From assembly GCA_019057775.1 (NCBI GenBank), contig JAHLWT010000274.1:1-64000 (forward strand): a stretch of 64,000 nt of DNA. Direction: 5' to 3'. A program made the position numbers and the translations under genes. Under the pieces are notes generated by a model. The model was not told where the DNA came from, made no database searches, and saw only the letters and a list, made by a program, of their open reading frames with translations. Source of the stretch: Promethearchaeota archaeon. GTDB taxonomy: Archaea > Asgardarchaeota > Lokiarchaeia > Sigynarchaeales > SOKP01. This document shows positions 56,968-64,000 of the stretch, in pieces (position 1 is the stretch's first letter; each line of letters begins with the position of its first letter).

Positions 56968-57999
56968 ATGACTGAATTGATTTATGTTAATAAAGAATCA
57001 GAAATTCCTTTAAATGGTGTTGATTTTATTGGCATAATTGACAGAAGCACCAATGTTATTGAACTAAAACCTTTAACCCTATGCAATTTAAAATGTAAAT
57101 ACTGTTTTGTGAGTGCAGGTGATTATGAAACTAATTTCATGGTTGATAGTAATTATTTACTTGAAAAAGTGAAAGACCTTATCAAAGTTAAAGGAAATTA
57201 CAAAATTGAAATCCATTTAGCTCCTTATGGAGAGATGTTACTCTATCCGTCGTTATTAGAATTAATTGCTAAACTTTGGGAAATAGAAGGTATTGAAATT
57301 ATTTCGATGCAAACTAACGGGTTATTATTAAATAAAAAAGTTGTTAAACAGTTAGAAACTGTTAAGTTGACAAGAATAAATATCAGTCTAAATACTTTAA
57401 ATGAAGAAAAAGCTAACTCATTATGTAATTGTAAAAACTATAATGTTCAAAATTTAATGGATAACATAATACTTTTATTAAACTCAAAAATAAATGTTCT
57501 AATTGCACCTGTTTGGTTTCCAGGAGAAAATGATCAGGACATTGAAGAAATAATTAAATTTGTTCTTAATTTAAGAGATAGAGGATATTCTAATAATAAA
57601 CTTCAACTAGGAATTCAGAAATACTTAATCTATAAAACAGGGAGAAGATTAAAAAAAATTCGACCAAAAAGCTGGGGATATTTTTATAAACAATTATCTT
57701 CCTTGGAAAAAAAATATGATATAAAATTAAAGCTCGGACCGATGGATTTTGGTATTCATCCCCGTAAAGGTGCTGAATCCTTAAATCTAAAAAAAAATGA
57801 TACTCTTAAATTGAATGTCGTCTCTAAGGGACGATGGAAAAGGGAATACATTGGCAAAATAAGGGATGACTTCGGTATAAAAATATTGTTGAATAAACCA
57901 ATTATTCAAGCGGAAAATTTGATAGGAAAAAAAATTCAAATAGAGATCATAAAAGCTAATTACCGTGACAATATTTTAACAGCATATTTTTCAATATAA
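56968..57999 (+). CDS. Radical SAM protein with C-terminal TRAM/OB-like domain
   Basis: 343 residues. The [4Fe-4S] motif is CNLKCKYC, with HLAPYGEMLLYP at the SAM-binding strand and MQTNG next. The last 60 residues (RWKREYIGKIRDDFGIKILLNKPI ... NLIGKKIQIEII) look like a TRAM/OB RNA-binding domain, so a tRNA or rRNA target is likely. 12 bases after pelota and probably cotranscribed. Confidence 0.85.
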   Translation: MTELIYVNKESEIPLNGVDFIGIIDRSTNVIELKPLTLCNLKCKYCFVSAGDYETNFMVDSNYLLEKVKDLIKVKGNYKIEIHLAPYGEMLLYPSLLELIAKLWEIEGIEIISMQTNGLLLNKKVVKQLETVKLTRINISLNTLNEEKANSLCNCKNYNVQNLMDNIILLLNSKINVLIAPVWFPGENDQDIEEIIKFVLNLRDRGYSNNKLQLGIQKYLIYKTGRRLKKIRPKSWGYFYKQLSSLEKKYDIKLKLGPMDFGIHPRKGAESLNLKKNDTLKLNVVSKGRWKREYIGKIRDDFGIKILLNKPIIQAENLIGKKIQIEIIKANYRDNILTAYFSI

Positions 58000-58092
58000 A
58001 CTTAAATAGAAAAAATATTATATAAATCAAAATAAGTAAGTCATATCAGATTATATCAAAGTATTTTAGAAATTAGGAGAGAATAACATAAA

Positions 58093-58716
58093 ATGAGTCC
58101 AATTATAACACATGAAGATGAATTAGAACTTGCTAAAATGGAGAAGGAGTTAGTCTCTCAATTTAAAAAATTAGCTAAAGCTCAAAGTGCTTTAATAAGT
58201 TCTCAAAAAAAATATGCGGAAAATGTCTCGAAGACTAACATCATTCGTGAAATGGTAAATCGAACTTTTAGAGATGTACTAAAACAAATGCAAACTCTTG
58301 TCAGAGAACGGAGATCCAATATAAAAGATGAAGAAGTGAAATTATTTCATGAAATAATTCAAAAAAATGACGCATATGTTAAAGCTAATAATAAATATCT
58401 TAATGCAATCAAAGATCTTGCAGTTAAAAAAGAATATCTAGTTGAAAAAAAGGAAGAGTTTATCTCTGCGTTAAGTGATGTTGCTGATAGAAGATCTGTT
58501 GTAATAAAAAAAGCATTAAATGTTGAAAAAGCCAAAAATAAATTAATCGATGGGGATAAATTAAATATTCTTGACCAACAGCTAAATGATGTTCAGCGAG
58601 ACTTTGATAGAACGCGAGATATATTACTCAAAAAAGTGCATCAATTTAATGAAGTAAGAAACGAAATAAACGCATTATGGATAAAATTAAAAGATACCAT
58701 AGATGAATTAAGCTAA
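58093..58716 (+). CDS. Long coiled-coil protein, unknown
   Basis: 207 residues, almost entirely amphipathic helix in three long stretches (about 8-75, 78-140, 145-205). Length, lack of membrane segments and basic patches recall BAR/F-BAR-type helical bundles, but this is shape only. Good ribosome-binding site (AGGAGAG). Directly upstream of the polyproline protein. Confidence 0.65.
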   Translation: MSPIITHEDELELAKMEKELVSQFKKLAKAQSALISSQKKYAENVSKTNIIREMVNRTFRDVLKQMQTLVRERRSNIKDEEVKLFHEIIQKNDAYVKANNKYLNAIKDLAVKKEYLVEKKEEFISALSDVADRRSVVIKKALNVEKAKNKLIDGDKLNILDQQLNDVQRDFDRTRDILLKKVHQFNEVRNEINALWIKLKDTIDELS

Positions 58717-58792
58717 TTAAATTACATCTTCTTCTTCTATGTTTTTTTAAAAAAAACCATCAATGTTCAAACTTAAATTTATTAAACAAAAA

Positions 58793-58804
58793 TTATATAA
58801 TATT
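58793..58804 (+). promoter_or_regulatory. TATA-like element upstream of the polyproline gene
   Basis: TTATATAATATT lies about 30 bases before a transcript start that would yield a short leader carrying the AGGTG site. If this is the promoter, the ATG at 58763 lies upstream of the mRNA. Confidence 0.35.
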
Positions 58805-58837
58805 CATAGCAATTATTATTGTATAATTCTTAAAGAA

Positions 58838-58842
58838 AGGTG
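58838..58842 (+). promoter_or_regulatory. Ribosome-binding site placing the polyproline protein start at AUC
   Basis: AGGTG, 7 bases before ATC GCT GAA GAA at 58850. No ATG, GTG or TTG in frame lies at a suitable distance. Confidence 0.5.
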
Positions 58843-58849
58843 TTCAAAA

Positions 58850-59275
58850 ATCGCTGAAGAATTCGCATCCTTTTTGGATCAGACCCGTAAAGCTCCAATG
58901 GAAGAAAAATTAAACGCCTTTGGAGATATCGTTGAAAAAATAATGCAGATTATCCTTAAGATTCCAGATCTGGTAGATATTAGCTTACAAGATGTCAATT
59001 CGAAGGTTTCTAATTTGCAAAATCAATTAAATGCTATGAATGGTGATATCACGGCACTTAAATCACGACCAGCTGCTGCTGCTGGTGCTCCAGCAGCCCC
59101 ACGTGCGCCTGGAGGGGCACCTGGAAGTCCGCCACCCCCACCACCTGGAGGGGCACCTGGAAGTCCGCCACCCCCCGGAGGTCCCAAACCTGCTCGTCCA
59201 GCACAACCAGTATCTCTGAGAGGTGCAATTATGGGCGAGCTTAAGAGTCTATTCGCAAAGCGCCGTACTAATTAA
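58850..59275 (+). CDS. Polyproline coiled-coil protein, candidate actin/profilin-pathway factor; apparent AUC start
   Basis: 141 residues: an N-terminal helical segment (AEEFASFLDQTRKAPMEEKL ...), a short coiled coil (VNSKVSNLQNQLNAMNGDI), an Ala/Gly/Pro region with PPPPPPGG and PPPPGG runs, and a basic terminal helix (LRGAIMGELKSLFAKRR). The architecture resembles the WASH-complex subunit CCDC53 and VASP/WASP-type proline regions that bind profilin. The frame also opens at ATG 58763, but those 29 residues look like translated AT-rich leader. Homology to any eukaryotic protein is not shown. Confidence 0.65.
   Translation: MAEEFASFLDQTRKAPMEEKLNAFGDIVEKIMQIILKIPDLVDISLQDVNSKVSNLQNQLNAMNGDITALKSRPAAAAGAPAAPRAPGGAPGSPPPPPPGGAPGSPPPPGGPKPARPAQPVSLRGAIMGELKSLFAKRRTN
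59108..59175 (+). repeat. 36-bp period repeat coding for the polyproline runs
   Basis: Two identical 32-bp copies begin at 59108 and 59144. They are far more GC-rich than the surroundings and encode GGAPGSPPPP units. Confidence 0.85.
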
Positions 59276-59508
59276 CCCCTTTCTGATTTTAAGGGTTGTA
59301 TTACTCCCAAAAAACACCAAAGTTAAAATTCTTTTTTTAAAATTAATTATATAAATTTAGGTTATTTCTAAACAATGCAATTTATTGATTTATTTAGAAA
59401 ATCTTTAATTTATAATTAAAACAATGATTATGAAAGAGGATTAGGGTAATTGAAAATTAGAAAAATCAAAATAATAATATCATTCCTAATCTATTAAACG
59501 TTTTATTG

Positions 59509-60087
59509 TTAAAATTCAAGAAATCCAGGATCGTCAAAAATATCTTCTATTTTTCGCTCTTTCTTTATTTTGGAATCATGTTCTGAGAATAAAGACTCTT
59601 CATCAGTGCGAACTCCATGTTCCAATTCTTCTGTATCAAGTCTTAGAATCGTATCTTTTTCAAGTCTTTTATATTCTTCAGATTTCATTTTCCAATTATT
59701 TATTTCATCCATATCTATGGTTTCTTCGTCTAATAATATAGCGGCTTTAACTTTACAAAGATCTGATAAGATTGAATAAGATAAAGCAATATCTCCCAAT
59801 GCATTTTCTTCTTTTAATTTATTAATACGTTTTTCTAATCTCTGAAGTTCTTGATCCGCATAATATATATCTATAAAATCTCCAAAAGCATCGACGGGCT
59901 CAGATATAGAATTAACTAATACTTCCTTTGTTATTCCACAATTTCCACATTTTACTGTGGCAAAAGCTCCTTTCTTTTTGATATCTGTGACCTTAACGCT
60001 TTTCTCTCCACAGTCGGGGCAAGTAAATATTTTCGGTACTCGCTTAACTCTTTTCGGTGATACTTGTTTACGTTTTCTCCTTCCCAT
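59509..60087 (-). CDS. elf1: Elf1-like transcription elongation factor with C-terminal extension
   Basis: 192 residues. The first 80 match Elf1/ELOF1: MGRRKRKQ basic start, zinc ribbon CPDCG ... CGNCG, and the EPVDAFGDFIDIYY helix. The eukaryotic protein ends there; this one has another 105 residues, helical and acidic, with a pattern (LQRLEKRINKLKEENALGDIALSYSILSDL) suggesting a helical bundle. Elf1 binds the elongating polymerase near downstream DNA. ATG 60087 chosen over 60096. Confidence 0.85.
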   Translation of the reverse strand: MGRRKRKQVSPKRVKRVPKIFTCPDCGEKSVKVTDIKKKGAFATVKCGNCGITKEVLVNSISEPVDAFGDFIDIYYADQELQRLEKRINKLKEENALGDIALSYSILSDLCKVKAAILLDEETIDMDEINNWKMKSEEYKRLEKDTILRLDTEELEHGVRTDEESLFSEHDSKIKKERKIEDIFDDPGFLEF

Positions 60088-60203
60088 AGATACCACTCAT
60101 TTAATTTAATAGTCTATTAACATTTAGAATAAGAAAAGGAAAACTAAAATATTTTTGCTTTTGTGTTAAAATAATAAAGGGAATTTGGTAAAATTTTTTA
60201 GGG

Positions 60204-61379
60204 ATGGTTAATTATGTTAAATACTCTTTTTTACTGAAAAGGTTTCGCAATCATAATAATATGGAGTGGATTTTAGGTATGGAGCATAAAACTTTAACAT
60301 TGGAACATGATAAAAACCTAATCAATAAAATTCTTGACGATGTTAATGCAAGATATATCGTACTTTTCTTGTACGTTGTTAGAAATGATTTATTTAAAGA
60401 TTTAAACGATAAAACGCTAATTGAATCCTATGAAAAAGTACTAGTATTAGACGACGTGTATAAAAGCAATATCACAGATTTCTGGGATAAAGAGTTTTAT
60501 GATGTCTACATAGATTTAGGTTTAATAAAAAATATTCGAAGTTTACGGGAGTTTGACCAAAAAGCAGACGATTTTATACTTAGGTTAGGAGAAGAAACTG
60601 TGACGATTGAGAAGGATATAATATCTATGCCTGATGATTCACTTTATCTCATGATTACTAAGAAGTTTAAATCTCTCACTAGAAGAAATTTCAACTTAGC
60701 TCTTACCAGACTAAAGGGAGTTAGATGTGAGTTTAGTAATCTTGTACATTCCTTAATTTATGAAATTGGAGAGCATGATTATGTATTATCAGATGATATT
60801 TATTATATTTTAGATCAATATGGCAATATTTACCAATCAATTAAAATTGAAGTAACAATTGAAGGATTTCATCAGAGATTACATGAAATTAAAGAAAAAA
60901 TTGAGAAATTTACTAATGTATTCGAACCGACACTAAATACTAAATCCGTAATTAAAAAAATTAAAACTGCGTTAGAAGAGAATAAAGATGTTGTTCAATA
61001 TCTCAAAGATGAGAAAGTGGAGCTATCTGATAAATTTAAATTTAATATGATTGATATAAGTGGAGAGCTCTTTAAAGAATGGAAATCAAAATTAGATTCA
61101 TTGTTAAAATTAAGATTCCAAACGGATCAAATTGACATGAAATTAATAACTCTTAAGAAATTTTATACCGGTAAAGATAAGAAATATAGCTATTTAGAAT
61201 TTATAGAAAAAGTTTCATTTAATGAAGATGAGATTGTAGATAAAATTCAAGGATCATTACTAGATTTTAGAGAAGACTTGGTTAATATCAATGAAGCAAT
61301 TTCGAATTTCACCTTGAAGGAAATAAAATTATTAAATTTGGATTATGAAAGATTAATACTATTAGGGAATGATGAATAA
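60204..61379 (+). CDS. Hypothetical helical protein, unknown
   Basis: 391 residues, rich in Lys, Glu, Asp, Leu, Ile, with long amphipathic helices from about 205 onward. No membrane segment and no motif I recognise. The start is uncertain; Met20 or Met26 are alternatives. Divergent from elf1. Confidence 0.6.
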   Translation: MVNYVKYSFLLKRFRNHNNMEWILGMEHKTLTLEHDKNLINKILDDVNARYIVLFLYVVRNDLFKDLNDKTLIESYEKVLVLDDVYKSNITDFWDKEFYDVYIDLGLIKNIRSLREFDQKADDFILRLGEETVTIEKDIISMPDDSLYLMITKKFKSLTRRNFNLALTRLKGVRCEFSNLVHSLIYEIGEHDYVLSDDIYYILDQYGNIYQSIKIEVTIEGFHQRLHEIKEKIEKFTNVFEPTLNTKSVIKKIKTALEENKDVVQYLKDEKVELSDKFKFNMIDISGELFKEWKSKLDSLLKLRFQTDQIDMKLITLKKFYTGKDKKYSYLEFIEKVSFNEDEIVDKIQGSLLDFREDLVNINEAISNFTLKEIKLLNLDYERLILLGNDE

Positions 61380-62220
61380 ATTTGAAATGTCCTGCTTGTA
61401 TGGTTGAGATGAAAAAGATTACAGAAATGATCAGATCTCTGATTTTTGCCATAAAATCTTGTTATTAAAATAAAACAGGAATAAGATGTAAAGCAATAAA
61501 AAAATGAAAAAATATTTTATTTGATTAATGGGCATTCATAATAGGATTATGGTCCTCCACCACTACCATGATATCCCAATACAATGGTAGCTAGAGGTAA
61601 AAAGGAAGCGAAGCCAACCAAAACAAATAAAAGAACCTTATATAATTTAATTAATTTCATACTACTAACCTTGTTATTAAATGAAATGAATTTCCAGTGT
61701 TTATACTGGTGTTATTATTTCTAAATTATTCTATTTAAACAGAAAGAATTTTTTATGAATCTAAAGTCAGGTAAAAATAATAATAAAGTCCTTATGTAGA
61801 TTTCCACTAAAGGAATTAGATTTAGCTTTAAAAATCTTCATGTTTTTTAAAAATATTTTTTTTTACTTCTCATAAAAAAGTATTTCAATCAAAACAAAAG
61901 AGCTATTATCATAAATTTATAGCAAATTTCGAAGATTATAATATTATCTTAATTCTCCAAAGCTTTTTTTTTGGTATGATTAAAAAAAGTAATCTCTTAC
62001 ATCTCTGTCAATTTATTTAACTTTCTATTTTTCAGGAGTCGAATAATTTAATAGCTACTCTTTTATCTTTTCTATATTTTTGGTTTAATGTGTTCAAATT
62101 TTTAAACAGTTTGCAGTTAACTCGCAGGATAAAGGTGTTTTAAGCTCCTATGAAAAAGTTTAAAAGACAGAATGCTACATATTAGATTCAAGATAAAAAT
62201 TATATATTAAATCGATAAAT
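61380..62220. other. Mostly non-coding AT-rich stretch
   Basis: About 840 bases. It holds a 28-codon ORF right after the previous stop (TTG 61382) beginning MKCPACMVEMKK, like the first half of a zinc ribbon, and the small leftward ORF listed separately. The rest shows only AT runs; no tRNA, repeat array or structured RNA was seen. Confidence 0.5.
61547..61660 (-). CDS. 37-residue membrane or secreted peptide
   Basis: Basic N terminus (MKLIKLYK), a 20-residue hydrophobic helix, then a GYHGSGGGP tail. AAGG lies 9 bases before the ATG. Could be a single-helix membrane peptide or a signal peptide with a short secreted end. Only sequence features support it. Confidence 0.4.
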   Translation of the reverse strand: MKLIKLYKVLLFVLVGFASFLPLATIVLGYHGSGGGP

Positions 62221-64000
62221 TTGGTTAACTCTCCTAATTTAGATAAGTTGAGAAAATTATCTAGCATTGATGATCCTATTAAGATCCATCAAATTTTCAT
62301 TTATCTAATGAATGAGTTAAAAGCTTATTTAAATTTAGATGTAGTCAATAAAAAAGTAAAAATATATGTTGTTGATGATATAAATGAGAACAGAGATTCA
62401 GATACAAGATTATCTAGTTACGGAGTAAATAGATATTTAGAAGGGGATACTTATCATATTAATCTTTTTAAGAATTACAGAAATTACTTCCCTTTTTTAT
62501 TACTTCAAAGCGCTTATCTTGTTTTTATACCGAATAATCTAAAAGAGACCAAACTCATTGAATTTGCTATTAACCAAATTGTTGAAATTGATTTACAAGA
62601 ATTCAACGCTATTATAGAATGGAAGTTGTTTATAAGAGAAAAATATGTAAATTACAATTTTCTATCAAATCAATCAGATAAATTTCGATTTGACAAATTT
62701 CTTGAATTACAAGACAAAAAATCTTCGGAAAGTCCAAAACAATTCTTTTTTGAATACATCAGACGAAATCCTAATCTAAATTTCGATGATAATCTACAAT
62801 TTCTCCTTGATAAAATATATGATGAGTTTATGTTCAAATCTTCAAATGATTTACAGAGTAATGAAATTACAGAGACTTTAAGGATTTTAACCAAAATTTT
62901 CTATAGAATAAAAAATTGTGATACTTTGGAGGGCTTCTGTAATTATTTTAATACTTTTAAAAAACAGGGGATAATCCAAACCGATTTAAGTTTACGGAGA
63001 TTTAGAAAAAACCTTCGATGGATAAACAAATATAGTTACATAACCCCAACATATTATTATGATTGGAAAGCAATGGACATAGCTATGGTGTTCTGCTATC
63101 TTAAATTCAATCCACTATTAGAAAAAGCTAAAATCGACAAAATAATTAACCAATTGCCATTCCTAATTATGCCAAAACTTTCGATAACTAACTTTGCAGT
63201 AGAATTATCAGCATTTTTTGTTATTCCAAAGGTCTATTTAAAAGATTTGATTTACCTGCTCGAAAAGATGGAAGAATTTGGATATGTTATTAACAAATAT
63301 TGTTCTTTAGCAAAGAAGTATGTCTTTTCACTAAATTTAAATTATTTTAGAGAATTTTTTAAAAATGGGCAAATAATTAATCCTAATAATAAAAACTACT
63401 CAAAAGATTTTGAACTCGAATTTGCACTAAATTATAATAAAGAATTTTGTAGAGCAAATCTTTCGGTCCTTGATTTTTTAATTTTAGATAGAATTAGATT
63501 CTTTTCCTATCTTGGATTACACTTTTCAAGAACAAAAGAAATTTCAACTGTAATAAAATCCGATTTTTCTAACTTTTTAATAAGTCAAAATAGCTTAATA
63601 AAAGAATTGGAAAATAGCTTAAAAATTTTTATTGATTCTCCTGAACTCCAAAAGGATTTCCTAAGATTTTTAGAAAGAAATCAAAACTATGGATTTTTCT
63701 ATATCAAAGATGAGTTAGAAAAATGGGTATTTTATTTACAAATTATTGAAAAGGAATCCAAAGATTCTAGCAAAATTAATAATTTTGAACAATTTAAAGA
63801 ATTTATTGAGAAAGAGAACATACTACAATTAATTGAAGAAAGTAAGATATTTGAAAACATAAATTCAAATTCTTATGCTTTTAAAATTCTCTTCCTGAAT
63901 TATTTAAATTCAAGTGAAAAATACGAAAAAGAAGCTGAAAAACTCCGAGTTTTTTACCAATTTCTAAAATTATGCTCTAATTTAAAAATTTTTAATATAA
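62221..64000 (+). CDS. Large hypothetical protein, partial (runs off right edge)
   Basis: An uninterrupted frame of 593 codons from TTG 62221 to the window end. Rich in Asn, Lys, Phe, Leu, Ile and Glu, all-alpha in appearance, no membrane helices. Motifs such as WKAMDIAMVFCYLKFNPLL and LLEKMEEFGYVINKY are not ones I know. ATG 62308 is an alternative start. Confidence 0.65.
   Translation, partial: MVNSPNLDKLRKLSSIDDPIKIHQIFIYLMNELKAYLNLDVVNKKVKIYVVDDINENRDSDTRLSSYGVNRYLEGDTYHINLFKNYRNYFPFLLLQSAYLVFIPNNLKETKLIEFAINQIVEIDLQEFNAIIEWKLFIREKYVNYNFLSNQSDKFRFDKFLELQDKKSSESPKQFFFEYIRRNPNLNFDDNLQFLLDKIYDEFMFKSSNDLQSNEITETLRILTKIFYRIKNCDTLEGFCNYFNTFKKQGIIQTDLSLRRFRKNLRWINKYSYITPTYYYDWKAMDIAMVFCYLKFNPLLEKAKIDKIINQLPFLIMPKLSITNFAVELSAFFVIPKVYLKDLIYLLEKMEEFGYVINKYCSLAKKYVFSLNLNYFREFFKNGQIINPNNKNYSKDFELEFALNYNKEFCRANLSVLDFLILDRIRFFSYLGLHFSRTKEISTVIKSDFSNFLISQNSLIKELENSLKIFIDSPELQKDFLRFLERNQNYGFFYIKDELEKWVFYLQIIEKESKDSSKINNFEQFKEFIEKENILQLIEESKIFENINSNSYAFKILFLNYLNSSEKYEKEAEKLRVFYQFLKLCSNLKIFNI

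Noticed and set aside
58763..58849. ATG 58763 as start of the polyproline protein
   Set aside because: It precedes the TATA-like element, and the 29 residues are I/K/N/Y-rich leader-like sequence; retained only as an alternative.
1..64000. CRISPR arrays, insertion sequences, prophage
   Set aside because: No regularly spaced repeats, transposase, integrase or phage genes were seen.

Overview
The window looks like part of an Asgard archaeon genome, most like Lokiarchaeota. It is AT-rich, and its information-processing genes are archaeal: PolD large and small subunits, Orc1/Cdc6, RNA polymerase B and H, TFE, NusA, MBF1, PAN, NAC, Pelota, Cbf5, RtcB with archease, and CDP-archaeol synthase. Alongside these sit eukaryote-signature genes: a Rab-like GTPase with a long tail and a zinc ribbon, a Roadblock-GTPase fusion, a longin-like protein, an Elf1 homologue, and small candidate cytoskeleton proteins (a WH2-like 50-residue peptide and a polyproline coiled-coil protein). 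The 23S rRNA 3' end at the left edge is enlarged where Asgard expansion segment ES39 lies. The lineage call is inference from gene content; no database was searched.

Layout. 1-0.5 kb: 3' end of 23S rRNA. 0.75-12.5 kb: metabolic genes (SDR, a b561-like gene split by an amber codon, PatB-like C-S lyase, aldo/keto reductase, AlaX, GH4 glycosidase, HAD phosphatase, AAC(3)-like acetyltransferase, IlvE, PanB). 12.7-15.2 kb: Rab-like GTPase facing a second zinc-ribbon protein. 15.4-18 kb: MazG-like protein and anaerobic ribonucleotide reductase. 19-25 kb: NAC, PUA protein, PAN, MBF1, molybdopterin oxidoreductase, TFE. 27-32.4 kb: leftward run Cbf5, methyltransferase, RpoH, RpoB. 32.5-35.3 kb: three intron-bearing tRNA genes (Lys, Thr, Leu) interleaved with ThiL and the Roadblock-GTPase. 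35.5-43 kb: replication block DP2, DP1, Orc1/Cdc6. 43.4-48 kb: CarS, NusA, archease, RtcB and a saccharopine-dehydrogenase-like gene preceded by a duplicated rtcB leader. 48-52 kb: GC-richer longin gene and a GH2 glycosidase. 52-58 kb: CutA, a nucleotidyltransferase/radical-SAM/GNAT operon, the WH2-like peptide, Pelota and a second radical SAM protein. 58-64 kb: coiled-coil protein, polyproline protein, Elf1, and two large unrecognised proteins, the last cut by the window edge.

How the parts connect. Three tRNA genes carry about five insertions, most at non-canonical positions; the ligase (RtcB) and its activator (archease) that rejoin tRNA exons are encoded 10 kb away. DP1, DP2 and Orc1 form the replication neighbourhood also seen next to Pyrococcus origins, but I found no origin repeats.

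Most unusual signals. (1) Three genes (TFE, a GH2 glycosidase, the polyproline protein) lack ATG/GTG/TTG where their protein should begin, and instead have AUU or AUC placed 6-7 bases after an AGGTT/AGGTG ribosome-binding site. (2) A perfect 97-bp copy of the rtcB leader and first codons lies upstream of another gene, where it makes a 32-codon leader ORF ending in an ATGA overlap with that gene. (3) Non-canonical introns recur in neighbouring tRNA genes. (4) A small-protein neighbourhood hints at actin regulation.
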